Below, piece by piece: positions 43,413 through 51,164 of a stretch of 64,000 nucleotides of DNA (position 1 is its first letter; each line of letters opens with the position of its first letter). The notes under the pieces are model-generated. The model was not told where the DNA came from and searched no databases. It saw only the letters and a list, made by a program, of their open reading frames with translations. The translations under genes and the position numbers were made by a program. The stretch comes from Anaeromyxobacter dehalogenans 2CP-C (lineage in GTDB: Bacteria; Myxococcota; Myxococcia; Myxococcales; Anaeromyxobacteraceae): NCBI RefSeq assembly GCF_000013385.1, contig NC_007760.1, forward strand, positions 3,260,001 to 3,324,000, given 5' to 3'.

Positions 43413-45362
43413 ATGAGACGAGGCATCATCCTGGCCGCGGTCGCGGCGGGCGCGTTCGCGTCCGCCTGCGGCGGCGGCTCCGGCGCCGACGCGGCCAGCG
43501 CCGCCGACGCAGCCCGCAACGCGGCGACCGGGGTCGCCGGGACGGTCCGCGACACCGCCGGCGCGCCCATCGCCGGCGCGGTGGTGAGCGACGGCCAGCG
43601 GTCCGCCACGAGCGCTTCCGACGGCTCCTACGCGCTCGCCGAGCGCGCGGGCACGGTCACGCTCACCGCGTCGAGGACGGGCTACGCCACCGCCACGCAG
43701 ACGGTCGGCGTGCCGAAGCGCGGTTCCGTGCAGGTGGACTGGGCGCTCGCGCCCACCGCGCCCCCGCCGCCGTCGGGCGGCGCGTACCGCGTGTTCGCGA
43801 ACAACGACCTCGGCATGCACTGCGTGGACCGGAGCTTCGCGGTGTTCTCGATCCTGCCGCCGTACAACGTGGTGAACGCGCAGGTGGTGGCGCTCCAGGC
43901 GAGCGGCAAGCCGGTGCTCCTCGACGCGTCGCAGGTGGACCTGCGCTACGCGGCGATTGCGGACGCGACCGGCTCCGTCAACTCCACCAGCAAGGGCAAG
44001 ACCGACTTCTGGACGTACGCCGCCGCGCTGTACGGCGCCGCGCTGCCAGAGGGCGCCGGCCTGATGGGCCTGTGGATGCCGGCCGACGCGCCCGACGCGA
44101 GCGGCACCACGCTCTCCTGGGACGCCGGCCTGGGCCTGTTCCACGCCCCGGGCATCCCCATCCTGCCCATCGACGACGCCGGGCGGACCAACCCCTACCC
44201 GCTCCTGCGCTTCTCCGCGTACGACAAGGCCGGCACCACACTCGCCGCCACCGACGTGGTGCTGCCGGTGTCGGACGAGACCTCCTGCCAGAACTGCCAC
44301 GCGACCGGCAAGGTGGCCGCCTCGGAGGCGGGCATCGCCTGGTCCGCGGATCCCGACCTGGAGGCGCAGGCGCGCCAGAACGTGCTCGCGCTGCACGACG
44401 CCGAGCACGGCACCGCGCTCCGGCAGCAGGCGCCGGTGCTCTGCGCCTCGTGCCACTACTCGCCCGCGCTCGACCTCGCCGGCGCCGGACCCTCGCCGCA
44501 GCAGGCCCTGCACCCGACCATGTCGAGCGTGATGCACGGCTTCCACGCCGACAAGGTGGCCGGGCTCTGGGACGCGCCGGTCCCGGTGGGCGGGACGATC
44601 CCTCCGGCGGCGCAGCAGGCCTGCTACCAGTGCCACCCCGGCGCGCAGACGCAGTGCCTGCGCGGCGCCATGAGCTCGAAGCTCGCGTGCCAGAACTGCC
44701 ACGGCGACATGGCCGCGGTGGGCGGCGCGTTCCCGCTGCTCGCGGGCGGCAGCGTGGACGGGACCGGCGACGGCGCCCCCCGCCGGCCGTGGAAGGACGA
44801 GCCGCGCTGCCAGAGCTGCCACGCGAACGACGCGGTCTCGAAGACCACGCTGGCGAGCGCGCCGCCGCTCGCGGCGGACGGGCTGCGCTTCAACGAGGCG
44901 TTCCGCGCGGGCGATCCGTCCGCGTCGCCCCTCCTCGCGTCCAACCGGCGCTTCGCCGAGGAGCCGGGGAAGCTGTACCGGCACAGCAAGGGCCACGGCG
45001 GCCTCGCCTGCGAGGCGTGCCACGGCAGCACGCACGCGATCTGGTCCGGCAACGCGAACGACGACGTGGCCGCCACGCAGCTCCAGGGCCACGCCGGCAC
45101 GATCGGCGAGTGCAGCACCTGCCACCTGTCGCCGCCGACCATGGGCCTGGGCGGCCCGCACGGCATGCACCCGGTCGGCGACGAGTGGGTGCGGGCGCAC
45201 GACTCGGTGGCCGAGGCGGACCTGGCCGCGTGCCAGGCGTGCCACGGCACCGACTACCGCGGTACGGTGCTCTCGCGCATGTTCGCGACGCGCACGCTGA
45301 TGGGCCGGACGCTGACCGCCGGCACGCCGGTGGGCTGCTTCCACTGCCACAACGGTCCGTGA
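43413..45362 (+). CDS. Nonaheme c-type cytochrome lipoprotein with carboxypeptidase-regulatory-like domain
   Basis: 649 residues. A lipoprotein signal has its lipidated Cys at residue 19 (FASACGGG). Residues ~40-110 form a CarboxypepD_reg-like beta sandwich (VAGTVRDTAGAPIAGAVVSD). Then a ~170-residue domain begins FANNDLGMHCVDR. Nine CXXCH sites fill residues ~292-648: CQNCH, CASCH, CYQCH, CQNCH, CQSCH, CEACH, CSTCH, CQACH and CFHCH. It is likely a surface or periplasmic electron-transfer protein of the kind seen in Geobacter and Anaeromyxobacter. A strong hairpin follows the gene, so it is probably monocistronic. Confidence 0.9.
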   Translation: MRRGIILAAVAAGAFASACGGGSGADAASAADAARNAATGVAGTVRDTAGAPIAGAVVSDGQRSATSASDGSYALAERAGTVTLTASRTGYATATQTVGVPKRGSVQVDWALAPTAPPPPSGGAYRVFANNDLGMHCVDRSFAVFSILPPYNVVNAQVVALQASGKPVLLDASQVDLRYAAIADATGSVNSTSKGKTDFWTYAAALYGAALPEGAGLMGLWMPADAPDASGTTLSWDAGLGLFHAPGIPILPIDDAGRTNPYPLLRFSAYDKAGTTLAATDVVLPVSDETSCQNCHATGKVAASEAGIAWSADPDLEAQARQNVLALHDAEHGTALRQQAPVLCASCHYSPALDLAGAGPSPQQALHPTMSSVMHGFHADKVAGLWDAPVPVGGTIPPAAQQACYQCHPGAQTQCLRGAMSSKLACQNCHGDMAAVGGAFPLLAGGSVDGTGDGAPRRPWKDEPRCQSCHANDAVSKTTLASAPPLAADGLRFNEAFRAGDPSASPLLASNRRFAEEPGKLYRHSKGHGGLACEACHGSTHAIWSGNANDDVAATQLQGHAGTIGECSTCHLSPPTMGLGGPHGMHPVGDEWVRAHDSVAEADLAACQACHGTDYRGTVLSRMFATRTLMGRTLTAGTPVGCFHCHNGP

Positions 45363-45387
45363 CGCCGCGCCGGTGAGCAGGACGGCC

Positions 45388-45420
45388 GTCCCCGGCGCCG
45401 CGCCCTGCGGCGCCGGGGAC
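45388..45420 (+). terminator. Strong hairpin after the nonaheme cytochrome gene
   Basis: A perfect 14-bp stem (GTCCCCGGCGCCGC / GCGGCGCCGGGGAC) with a 5-base loop, 25 bp after the stop codon. It has no U-run, but stem strength and position make a terminator or mRNA-stabilising end likely. Confidence 0.7.
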
Positions 45421-45526
45421 GCGCCTCCTCGCACATCGACGTCCACCCGCCGCGCGCGCCGCACACCGGCCGCGCGCGAGCTTCACGGACGGTCTGCTAT
45501 GGTGCGCGCTCCAACCTGGAGCGCAC

Positions 45527-46870
45527 ATGGCCCTCGACCCGCGTCTCGTGTCCCCCAAGGAGAAGCCGCTCTTCGTCGCCGGCGCGATCTTCTCCGGCCT
45601 CGTCTGGCTGGTCGCCGTCGTCTCGATCGTCGGCCTCCTGTACGCGCTGCTCGGCGCCCTGTTCGTCCTCGGCGCGCACGCGCTGTTCCTCGCGCACGTG
45701 CGCACCAACGCGGTGCGCGTGGACGAGCGGCAGCTGCCGGACCTGCACGCGCGCGTGAAGGCGGCCGCCGCCCGCCTCGGCCTCCAGGACGTCCCCGCGG
45801 TCTACGTCATGAACGGCGGGGGCCTGCTCAACGCGTTCGCCACCAAGCTGCTCTCGCGGCGCTACGTGATCCTGCTCTCGGACCTGGTGGACCACTGCGA
45901 GGACCCGCGCCAGGTGGACTTCGTGGTGGGCCACGAGCTCGGGCACTTCGCGGCCGGGCACCTGAAGTGGAACGCGTTCCTGCTCCCCTACGCGATCGTG
46001 CCCTGGCTGGGCGCCGCCTACGCGCGCGCCCGCGAGTACACCTGCGACCGCTGCGGCCTCGCCGCCGCGGGCGACCTCGAGCAGTCGATGCGCGGGCTGG
46101 TGGTGCTGTCCGCCGGCGGGCGGATCGCGGCCCGGGTGGACCTGGCGGCGTTCGCGTCGCAGCGCCAGGAGGCGGGCGAGTTCTGGCCCACGGTGCTCGA
46201 GCTCACCTCCTACCACCCGTTCCTCTCGAAGCGCGTGGCCGCGCTGCACGAGCTGAGCGCCCCCGGCTCCGCGCAGGCCGTGCGCCGCAGCGTGGCCGGC
46301 TGGATCTTCGCGCCGGCGCTGGGCGTGCTCGGCGGCGGCGCCGGCGCGGCGCCGGTGATGGTGGTCGCGATCGTGGGCATGCTGGCCGCCGTGGCCATCC
46401 CGAACTTCGTGCGCTACCAGCTGAAGGCGAAGGACGCCGGGGCGCAGGCCGCGCTCCAGGCGCTGTACCGCGCCGAGGTGGCGGCGCACGAGAAGGAGGG
46501 CAGCTTCCGGGAGCTGCAGCTCGGCGAGGCCGCCACCCGGACGCCGGCCGCGTTCGCGGACGCGGAGCTGGCCGCCGCGCGCGAGCTCGGGTGGCAACCC
46601 CCGACGGGCGGGCACCACGTATACACGGTGGGGGTGGGCCGGACGCAGGACGGCCGGCAGGCGTTCGCGGCGTGCGCGGAGAGCGACGCCGACGGCGACG
46701 GGGTCTACGCCGCCTGGATGGTGTGGGAGCCCCTGGACGACGGCGAGGGGAACCTCATCGCGCCCGCCTCGCCGTGCCGCTTCCAGCCGAAGCTGGCGCG
46801 CGCGGCGGTGTTCGGAGAGGGCGACGCGGCGGGGGTGCCGGTGCGGGTCTCGCCGGACGACGTGTTCTAG
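45527..46870 (+). CDS. M48-family membrane metalloprotease fused to a pilin-like C-terminal module
   Basis: 447 residues. Residues ~15-55 form two helices. The catalytic domain has HELGH (136-140) with the third ligand in ARAREYTCDR (Glu170) and the HPFLSKRVAAL element typical of M48/HtpX proteins. From ~277 the chain reads VMVVAIVGMLAAVAIPNFVR, then YQLKAKDAGAQAALQALY, closely like the N-terminal helix of type IV pilins such as PilA. There is no FTLIE-type processing site before it. The last ~140 residues resemble a pilin globular head (GWQPPTGGHHVYTVGVG). It ends 5 bp from the converging JAB-E1 gene. Confidence 0.85.
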   Translation: MALDPRLVSPKEKPLFVAGAIFSGLVWLVAVVSIVGLLYALLGALFVLGAHALFLAHVRTNAVRVDERQLPDLHARVKAAAARLGLQDVPAVYVMNGGGLLNAFATKLLSRRYVILLSDLVDHCEDPRQVDFVVGHELGHFAAGHLKWNAFLLPYAIVPWLGAAYARAREYTCDRCGLAAAGDLEQSMRGLVVLSAGGRIAARVDLAAFASQRQEAGEFWPTVLELTSYHPFLSKRVAALHELSAPGSAQAVRRSVAGWIFAPALGVLGGGAGAAPVMVVAIVGMLAAVAIPNFVRYQLKAKDAGAQAALQALYRAEVAAHEKEGSFRELQLGEAATRTPAAFADAELAAARELGWQPPTGGHHVYTVGVGRTQDGRQAFAACAESDADGDGVYAAWMVWEPLDDGEGNLIAPASPCRFQPKLARAAVFGEGDAAGVPVRVSPDDVF

Positions 46871-46875
46871 CCGGC

Positions 46876-48690
46876 TCAGGGGGCGGCGTCGCGCAGCGCG
46901 CGGGCGATGGCCTCGGCGTCGGGCGCGCGGCGCGGCACCTCGAGCGGATCGCAGCGCGCCTCGGGCGGCCCGCACACCGGGCAGTCCGCGGCGCGCGCGG
47001 GCGTGAGCCACACCGACTGGTACGCGCCCTGGCCCGGCGTGTCGCCGAACACCTGCGGGTAGAACCAGTAGCCGGGCACGGTCGAGAGCGTGAGGTAGGT
47101 GGCGCCGGACGCGATCACGTCCTCCGCGAACGGCCGCAGCCCGCCCTCGCCCTCCGGCGCGAGCAGCGAGAGCGCCAGCTTCGCGGCGGCGCTCGCCACG
47201 TGCTGCACGTCGGCCGCGAGCGCGACCTCGCCCCGCAGCCGCCCGGTGCCGTAGTCCAGCTCGCGCGCCACGCGCCCCCCGGCGCGCTCCAGGCCGTGGC
47301 GGCTCCGGGTCGCGCACAGGTAGCAGGCGGTCCGGCCCGGGGCGGTGACGATCACCTCGCCCCCCCGCGCGCCCGCGTACAGGCCCACGAACAGCGCCGG
47401 GCGCCCGCGCGCGTAGGCGAAGCGGTCGAGCGCGCGCTGCGCCGCGGGATCGTCGGTGGCGGCGAGCACGAGGTCCGCCTCGCGCACCCGCGCGTCCAGC
47501 GCCGCCGGCGGGAGCGCGTCCACCGCGCACGGCTCCAGCGCCAGCGCGATCGACGGCTCCACGGCGAGCAGCCGCCGCGCCAGCGCCTCCGGCTTGGGCC
47601 GGCCCACGTCCTCGGCCGCGTAGACGGTGCGCGACAGGTTCGCGGGCTCCACCGCCTCGGGGTCGAGCAGCGCGAGCCGCCCGACCCCCGCGCGCGCCAG
47701 CAGCTCGGCCAGGTACGAGCCCACCGACCCGCACCCGGCCACCAGCACGGCGCGCTCGCGCAGCGCCTCCGGGAGCCGCGCCGCGCTCCGCGCCCGCAGC
47801 CCGCCGCGCCGCGCCTCCTCGCGCGCCTCCGGGCCGCCGTCCGCGAGCCGCGCCGTCCACCCCGACAGCCGCGCCCGCCCGGCGTCGCGCGTCAGCGCCG
47901 GCCCGCCGGGCGGCCCGTACGCGCGCCGGCGCGGGCCGGGCCCCTCCAGCACCGCCGCGAGCGCCGCGGCGAGCCGCTCCTCCTCGGCGAGCGCGAGCGG
48001 CCACGCCAGCTCGAGCTGGGCGGTGGCCTCGCCCTCGCCGCCGCCGAGCGCCACCGGCGGGAGCGCCGGGTAGTGCTCCCCCGCGAGCACCAGCACCTCG
48101 CCGCCGGCGTCGAGGCGCAGGCGCCCGGCCAGCAGCGGCCCCTCGCCCGCGTCGGTGACGAACCCCTCCGCCCGCCCGCCGCCCAGCGCCGCGGCCGCGC
48201 GCTCGAGGTCGCGGAGCAGCGGGACGGCGCGGAGCGGCTCGGGGCGGACCTCGGTGCCGCCGCCCCGCGAGCGGCGCGCGGCGAACAGCGAGAGCTTCCC
48301 GCGCGGCAGCGCGACCTCGTGCGCGCCCGGCGCGCCCGCCGGCGCGAGCGACACGACCGGCCCGAGGTAGCAGCCGAGGTGCGGGTTGTGCGCGAGCCCG
48401 GCGGCGAGCTCGCGGGCGTCCTGCGCCGAGGGCTGGTCCAGGGCGCCGGGGTGCGAGTGCACGAGGCCCTTCAGCTCCAGCCCCTCGCCGCGCTCCAGCG
48501 CGGCCACGCGCGCCCCCAGCCCCGCCGACGGCGCCCACTGGCTGGCGCTGGCGCGCGCCCCCGGATCCGGCTCGAAGCGGGTCAGGAGCGGGCGCCCCGG
48601 GGGTCCGAGCAGCGCGCCCCCGCGCTCCGGCGGATGGCCGCCGAGCTCCGCGTCGAGGGCGCGGAGGACCCAGTCGGCCACGCACCACAC
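46876..48690 (-). CDS. JAB (JAMM) protease - E1-like (ThiF) fusion protein
   Basis: 604 residues from a GTG start. Residues ~1-130 are a JAB domain: Glu22 in PERGGALLG and the zinc motif HSHP...S..D at His78, His80, Ser88 and Asp91, as in deubiquitinases. Residues ~315-470 are an E1-like adenylating domain: VLVAGCGSVGSYLAELLARA, then LLDPEAVEPANLSR, and Asp in LVLAATDDPAAQRALD. Cysteine pairs CYLC and CPVCG likely bind zinc. The protein could both activate and remove a ubiquitin-like modifier. It lies 15 bp downstream of a 61-residue gene and near an E2-like gene. Confidence 0.88.
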   Translation of the reverse strand: MWCVADWVLRALDAELGGHPPERGGALLGPPGRPLLTRFEPDPGARASASQWAPSAGLGARVAALERGEGLELKGLVHSHPGALDQPSAQDARELAAGLAHNPHLGCYLGPVVSLAPAGAPGAHEVALPRGKLSLFAARRSRGGGTEVRPEPLRAVPLLRDLERAAAALGGGRAEGFVTDAGEGPLLAGRLRLDAGGEVLVLAGEHYPALPPVALGGGEGEATAQLELAWPLALAEEERLAAALAAVLEGPGPRRRAYGPPGGPALTRDAGRARLSGWTARLADGGPEAREEARRGGLRARSAARLPEALRERAVLVAGCGSVGSYLAELLARAGVGRLALLDPEAVEPANLSRTVYAAEDVGRPKPEALARRLLAVEPSIALALEPCAVDALPPAALDARVREADLVLAATDDPAAQRALDRFAYARGRPALFVGLYAGARGGEVIVTAPGRTACYLCATRSRHGLERAGGRVARELDYGTGRLRGEVALAADVQHVASAAAKLALSLLAPEGEGGLRPFAEDVIASGATYLTLSTVPGYWFYPQVFGDTPGQGAYQSVWLTPARAADCPVCGPPEARCDPLEVPRRAPDAEAIARALRDAAP

Positions 48691-48705
48691 GCGCCGGCCC
48701 TGCGG

Positions 48706-48891
48706 CTAGGCGAACACCGCCGGGTGAACCTTCGAGAGCATGCGCTGCTCGGCTTCGCCCTGCTCCACGCCGATGACCACCCGGCCGTCCGGCGTCACCC
48801 ACACCCGGCCGCGCGCCTCGGGCGCCCTGGGGGCGTCGCGCCGCTCGTCCCGCATCGCCTCGCGAAGTCGTTCGAGAACCGTCTGCGACAT
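48706..48891 (-). CDS. 61-residue protein between the E2-like and JAB-E1 genes
   Basis: A helical, charged N-terminus (TVLERLREAMRDERRDAP) and a probable beta-hairpin (RVWVTPDGRVVIGVEQGEAE), ending HPAVFA. It lies 36 bp after the E2-like gene and 15 bp before JAB-E1. The C-terminus has no Gly-Gly or any Gly, and the fold order does not suit a beta-grasp, so it is probably not a standard ubiquitin-like modifier; it may be an adaptor or a conjugation target. The start is supported by GGAGGCAGCC about seven bases upstream. Confidence 0.65.
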   Translation of the reverse strand: MSQTVLERLREAMRDERRDAPRAPEARGRVWVTPDGRVVIGVEQGEAEQRMLSKVHPAVFA

Positions 48892-48927
48892 GGCTGCCTC
48901 CTCCGGTGCCCCCGCCTGCGCGGGAGG

Positions 48928-49308
48928 CTAGAACGGGAACCGCCCCTCGCGCGCGAACACGCTGAAGCCGTTGCACCACAGGACGCTGCGCGCGTACGCG
49001 TCCTCCAGCGAGGGCATCCCGCCGCCGGCCTCGCTCGAGAGGCACAGGCGCCCGTCGGGGAAGACGTGGCAGGCGTGGGGATCGAAGCGCCCCAGGACCT
49101 GCGGCTCGACGAGCTTCACCTGGTAGCCGCCCCCGTCGAACCAGAGGAACAGCTGGTACGGGTCGTCGAGCTCGCTGACGACGGGGAAGAGCCAGCCGCT
49201 CACCCCCTCCACGGTCAGGTACCGGGTGCTCGAGGGGAGGATCCCCTCCGCCCGCGCGCGATCGCGGAGCACCCGGCCGAAGCCGTCGACGAGGCAGGCG
49301 AGGCCCAT
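48928..49308 (-). CDS. E2-like (UBC-fold) protein
   Basis: 126 residues from the ATG at 49306-49308. The layout follows bacterial E2-like families: an N-terminal helix (LVDGFGRVLRDRARAEG), a meander of strands (GWLFPVV; YQLFLWFDGG), then HACHVFPDGRLCLSSE, in which Cys89 takes the place of the catalytic Cys after an HxxPDGxLCL pattern, and a terminal helix (EDAYARSVLWCNGFSVFARE) ending GRFPF. It would receive a modifier from the E1 domain and transfer it. The identification is by motif reading only, but position beside JAB-E1 supports it. Confidence 0.72.
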   Translation of the reverse strand: MGLACLVDGFGRVLRDRARAEGILPSSTRYLTVEGVSGWLFPVVSELDDPYQLFLWFDGGGYQVKLVEPQVLGRFDPHACHVFPDGRLCLSSEAGGGMPSLEDAYARSVLWCNGFSVFAREGRFPF

Positions 49309-49379
49309 CGTCAAAGACTTCGCCTCGCCGGGCGCGGCGGGCACCGCCCCGGGGGGAGCGGCGGCCCGGCGAGCGGGCG

Positions 49380-50270
49380 TCAGGCGGTGCGCTGCTCCAT
49401 GGCGCTGCGGCCCACCCAGTCGCACGCGAACTGGTAGGCGATGCGGCCGCTGCGGTCGCCCTTGCGCTGCGACCAGAGCACCGCGGCCGTCTCCGCCTCT
49501 CGGGTCCAGGGCACCTTCACGCCGGTGCGCTCGCACAGCTTCCCCACCCAGCGCCGCGCCACGTCCACGTAGAGATCCTGGCTGAAGGTGTGGAACCCGA
49601 CCCACAGGCCGAAGCGGCCGGACAGCGAGATCTTCTCCTCCACCGCCTCGCCGTAGTGGATCTCGCCCTCCACCATCATGGCGCCGCGGTTGTCGCTCTC
49701 GTACTCCGGCACGAGGTGCCGGCGGTTCGAGGTGACGTAGATGAGGACGTTCTCGGGGAGCGCGTACACCGAGCCGTCGAGCGCGCTCTTCAGCACCTTG
49801 TAGCTCGCGTCGCCGGGCTCGAAGGACAGGTCGTCGGAGAACAGCACGAACCGGTACGGCTCGCCCTTCACCGCGTCCACGATGCCGGGCAGGCTCACCA
49901 GGTCGTCCTTGTCCACCTGGATGATGCGCAGGCCACGGTCCGCGTAGGCGTGCAGGAGCGCGCGCACGAGCGACGACTTGCCGGTGCCGCGCACGCCCCA
50001 CAGCAGCGCGTTGTTGGCGGGCAGCCCGGCCAGGAACTGCCGGGTGTTGTCCTCGAGCGCCTTCTTCTGCGGCTCGATGCCGAGCAGGTCCTCGAGGTGG
50101 ATGCCCTCGACCCCGGGCACCGGCTCCATGGTCCCGGCGAAGGTGCTGCGGTGCCAGTTGGCGGCGTGGCAGGTGGCCCAGTCGATGGGCACCGCGGGAC
50201 GCGGGAGGAGCGGCTCCACCGCGGCCAGCACCCGCTTCAGCCGCTCGATCAGCTCGGGGTCGAGGCTCAT
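49380..50270 (-). CDS. AAA+ ATPase, DUF815 family
   Basis: 296 residues. Walker A is GVRGTGKSSLV (~90-100) and Walker B-like residues lie in YRFVLFSDDLSFE. NVLIYVTSNRRHLVPEY is the sensor region and SGRFGLWVGFHTFSQDLYVD the C-terminal part typical of DUF815. The family has no established function. It runs in the same direction as the E2/JAB-E1 genes, 71 bp upstream of the E2-like gene, so it might belong with them, but the family also occurs alone. Confidence 0.88.
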   Translation of the reverse strand: MSLDPELIERLKRVLAAVEPLLPRPAVPIDWATCHAANWHRSTFAGTMEPVPGVEGIHLEDLLGIEPQKKALEDNTRQFLAGLPANNALLWGVRGTGKSSLVRALLHAYADRGLRIIQVDKDDLVSLPGIVDAVKGEPYRFVLFSDDLSFEPGDASYKVLKSALDGSVYALPENVLIYVTSNRRHLVPEYESDNRGAMMVEGEIHYGEAVEEKISLSGRFGLWVGFHTFSQDLYVDVARRWVGKLCERTGVKVPWTREAETAAVLWSQRKGDRSGRIAYQFACDWVGRSAMEQRTA

Positions 50271-50295
50271 GCGCCCTCCGTGGGCCGGAAACGCA

Positions 50296-50327
50296 GCGGG
50301 GCAGGGACGCGCGCGCCCCTGCCCCGC
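50296..50327 (-). terminator. Hairpin after the sdhCAB operon
   Basis: An 11-bp stem (GCGGGGCAGGG / CCCTGCCCCGC) with a 10-base loop, 27 bp beyond the sdhB stop and 26 bp before the DUF815 start. Its position fits termination of the succinate dehydrogenase transcript. Confidence 0.6.
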
Positions 50328-50354
50328 CTCATGCCGTCATGCGCTCCGCGTCGG

Positions 50355-51164
50355 CTACTCCGCCTTGGCGGACTTCGTCAGCGCGCCGACCTTGTCCAGC
50401 ACCAGCGCCTTGCGGAACTCGCGGTTCAGGCGGGCGATGAACTTCACGTCGATGCCCTTCGGGCAGGCGGCCTGGCACTCGTAGTGGTTCGAGCAGTTGC
50501 CGAACCCGTTCTCGGCCATCGCCTGGACCATGGCGGCGACGCGCTCCGGCGCCTCCACCTGGCCCTGCGGCAGCTCGTTGAGCTGCGACACCTTGGCGCC
50601 GGCGAACAGCATCGCCGCGCCGTTCGGGCAGGCCGCCACGCACGCGCCGCAGCCGATGCACTCGGCGGCGTCCATGGCGTAGTCGGCGGAGCGCTTCGGG
50701 ATCGGCGTCGAGTTGCCGTCGGGGACGCCGCCGGTGTGGGCCGACGTCCAGCCGGCCGCCTGGATGAGGCGGTCGAGGGCGCCGCGGTCCACCATCAGGT
50801 CCTTGATGATGGGGAACGCGCGGGCGCGCCACGGCTCGAGGTAGATCGCGTCGCCGTCCTTGAACTTCCGCATGTGCAGCTGGCAGAGCGTGGTGCGCTT
50901 GTAGCCGCCGTGCGGGACGCCGTTCACCACGGCCGAGCAGGCACCGCAGATGCCCTCGCGGCAGTCGTGGTCGAAGACGATCGGCTCCTTGCCGGCCTTG
51001 ATCAGGTCCTCGTTCACCACGTCCAGCATCTCCAGGAAGGAGTGATGCGGCGTGATGCCCTTGGCGTCGTAGGTCTCGAAGCGTCCAGGCTCGTTGGGAC
51101 CGGCCTGCCGCCAGACGATGAGCTTCAGGTTCATCGTCCCGTGCTCGGAAGCGTGCGCGCTCAT
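50355..51164 (-). CDS. sdhB: Succinate dehydrogenase / fumarate reductase iron-sulfur subunit
   Basis: 269 residues (a start at the 11th codon, MNLKLIVW, is also possible). The N-terminal 2Fe-2S domain has [15 protein letters not shown]. The C-terminal part has [14 protein letters not shown] (4Fe-4S) and [14 protein letters not shown] (3Fe-4S). It carries electrons from the flavoprotein subunit to the quinone site. The start overlaps the sdhA stop by one base (TAATG). Last gene of sdhCAB. Confidence 0.95.
   Translation of the reverse strand: MSAHASEHGTMNLKLIVWRQAGPNEPGRFETYDAKGITPHHSFLEMLDVVNEDLIKAGKEPIVFDHDCREGICGACSAVVNGVPHGGYKRTTLCQLHMRKFKDGDAIYLEPWRARAFPIIKDLMVDRGALDRLIQAAGWTSAHTGGVPDGNSTPIPKRSADYAMDAAECIGCGACVAACPNGAAMLFAGAKVSQLNELPQGQVEAPERVAAMVQAMAENGFGNCSNHYECQAACPKGIDVKFIARLNREFRKALVLDKVGALTKSAKAE

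Noticed and set aside
45527-46870. Part of a type IV pilus locus
   Set aside because: No pilB, pilC, pilD, pilM-Q or other pilin genes lie nearby, and the pilin-like segment lacks a prepilin peptidase site.
46876-49308. Type II CBASS (Cap2/Cap3) defence system
   Set aside because: CBASS needs a CD-NTase cyclase and an effector; none is adjacent. The E1 is fused to JAB and not to E2, unlike Cap2.
45373-49437. Long plus-strand open frame (1354 codons) over the E1 and M48 region
   Set aside because: The translation is a repetitive Arg/Ala/Pro/Gly mix with no family features, and it lies antisense to JAB-E1 and the E2-like gene.
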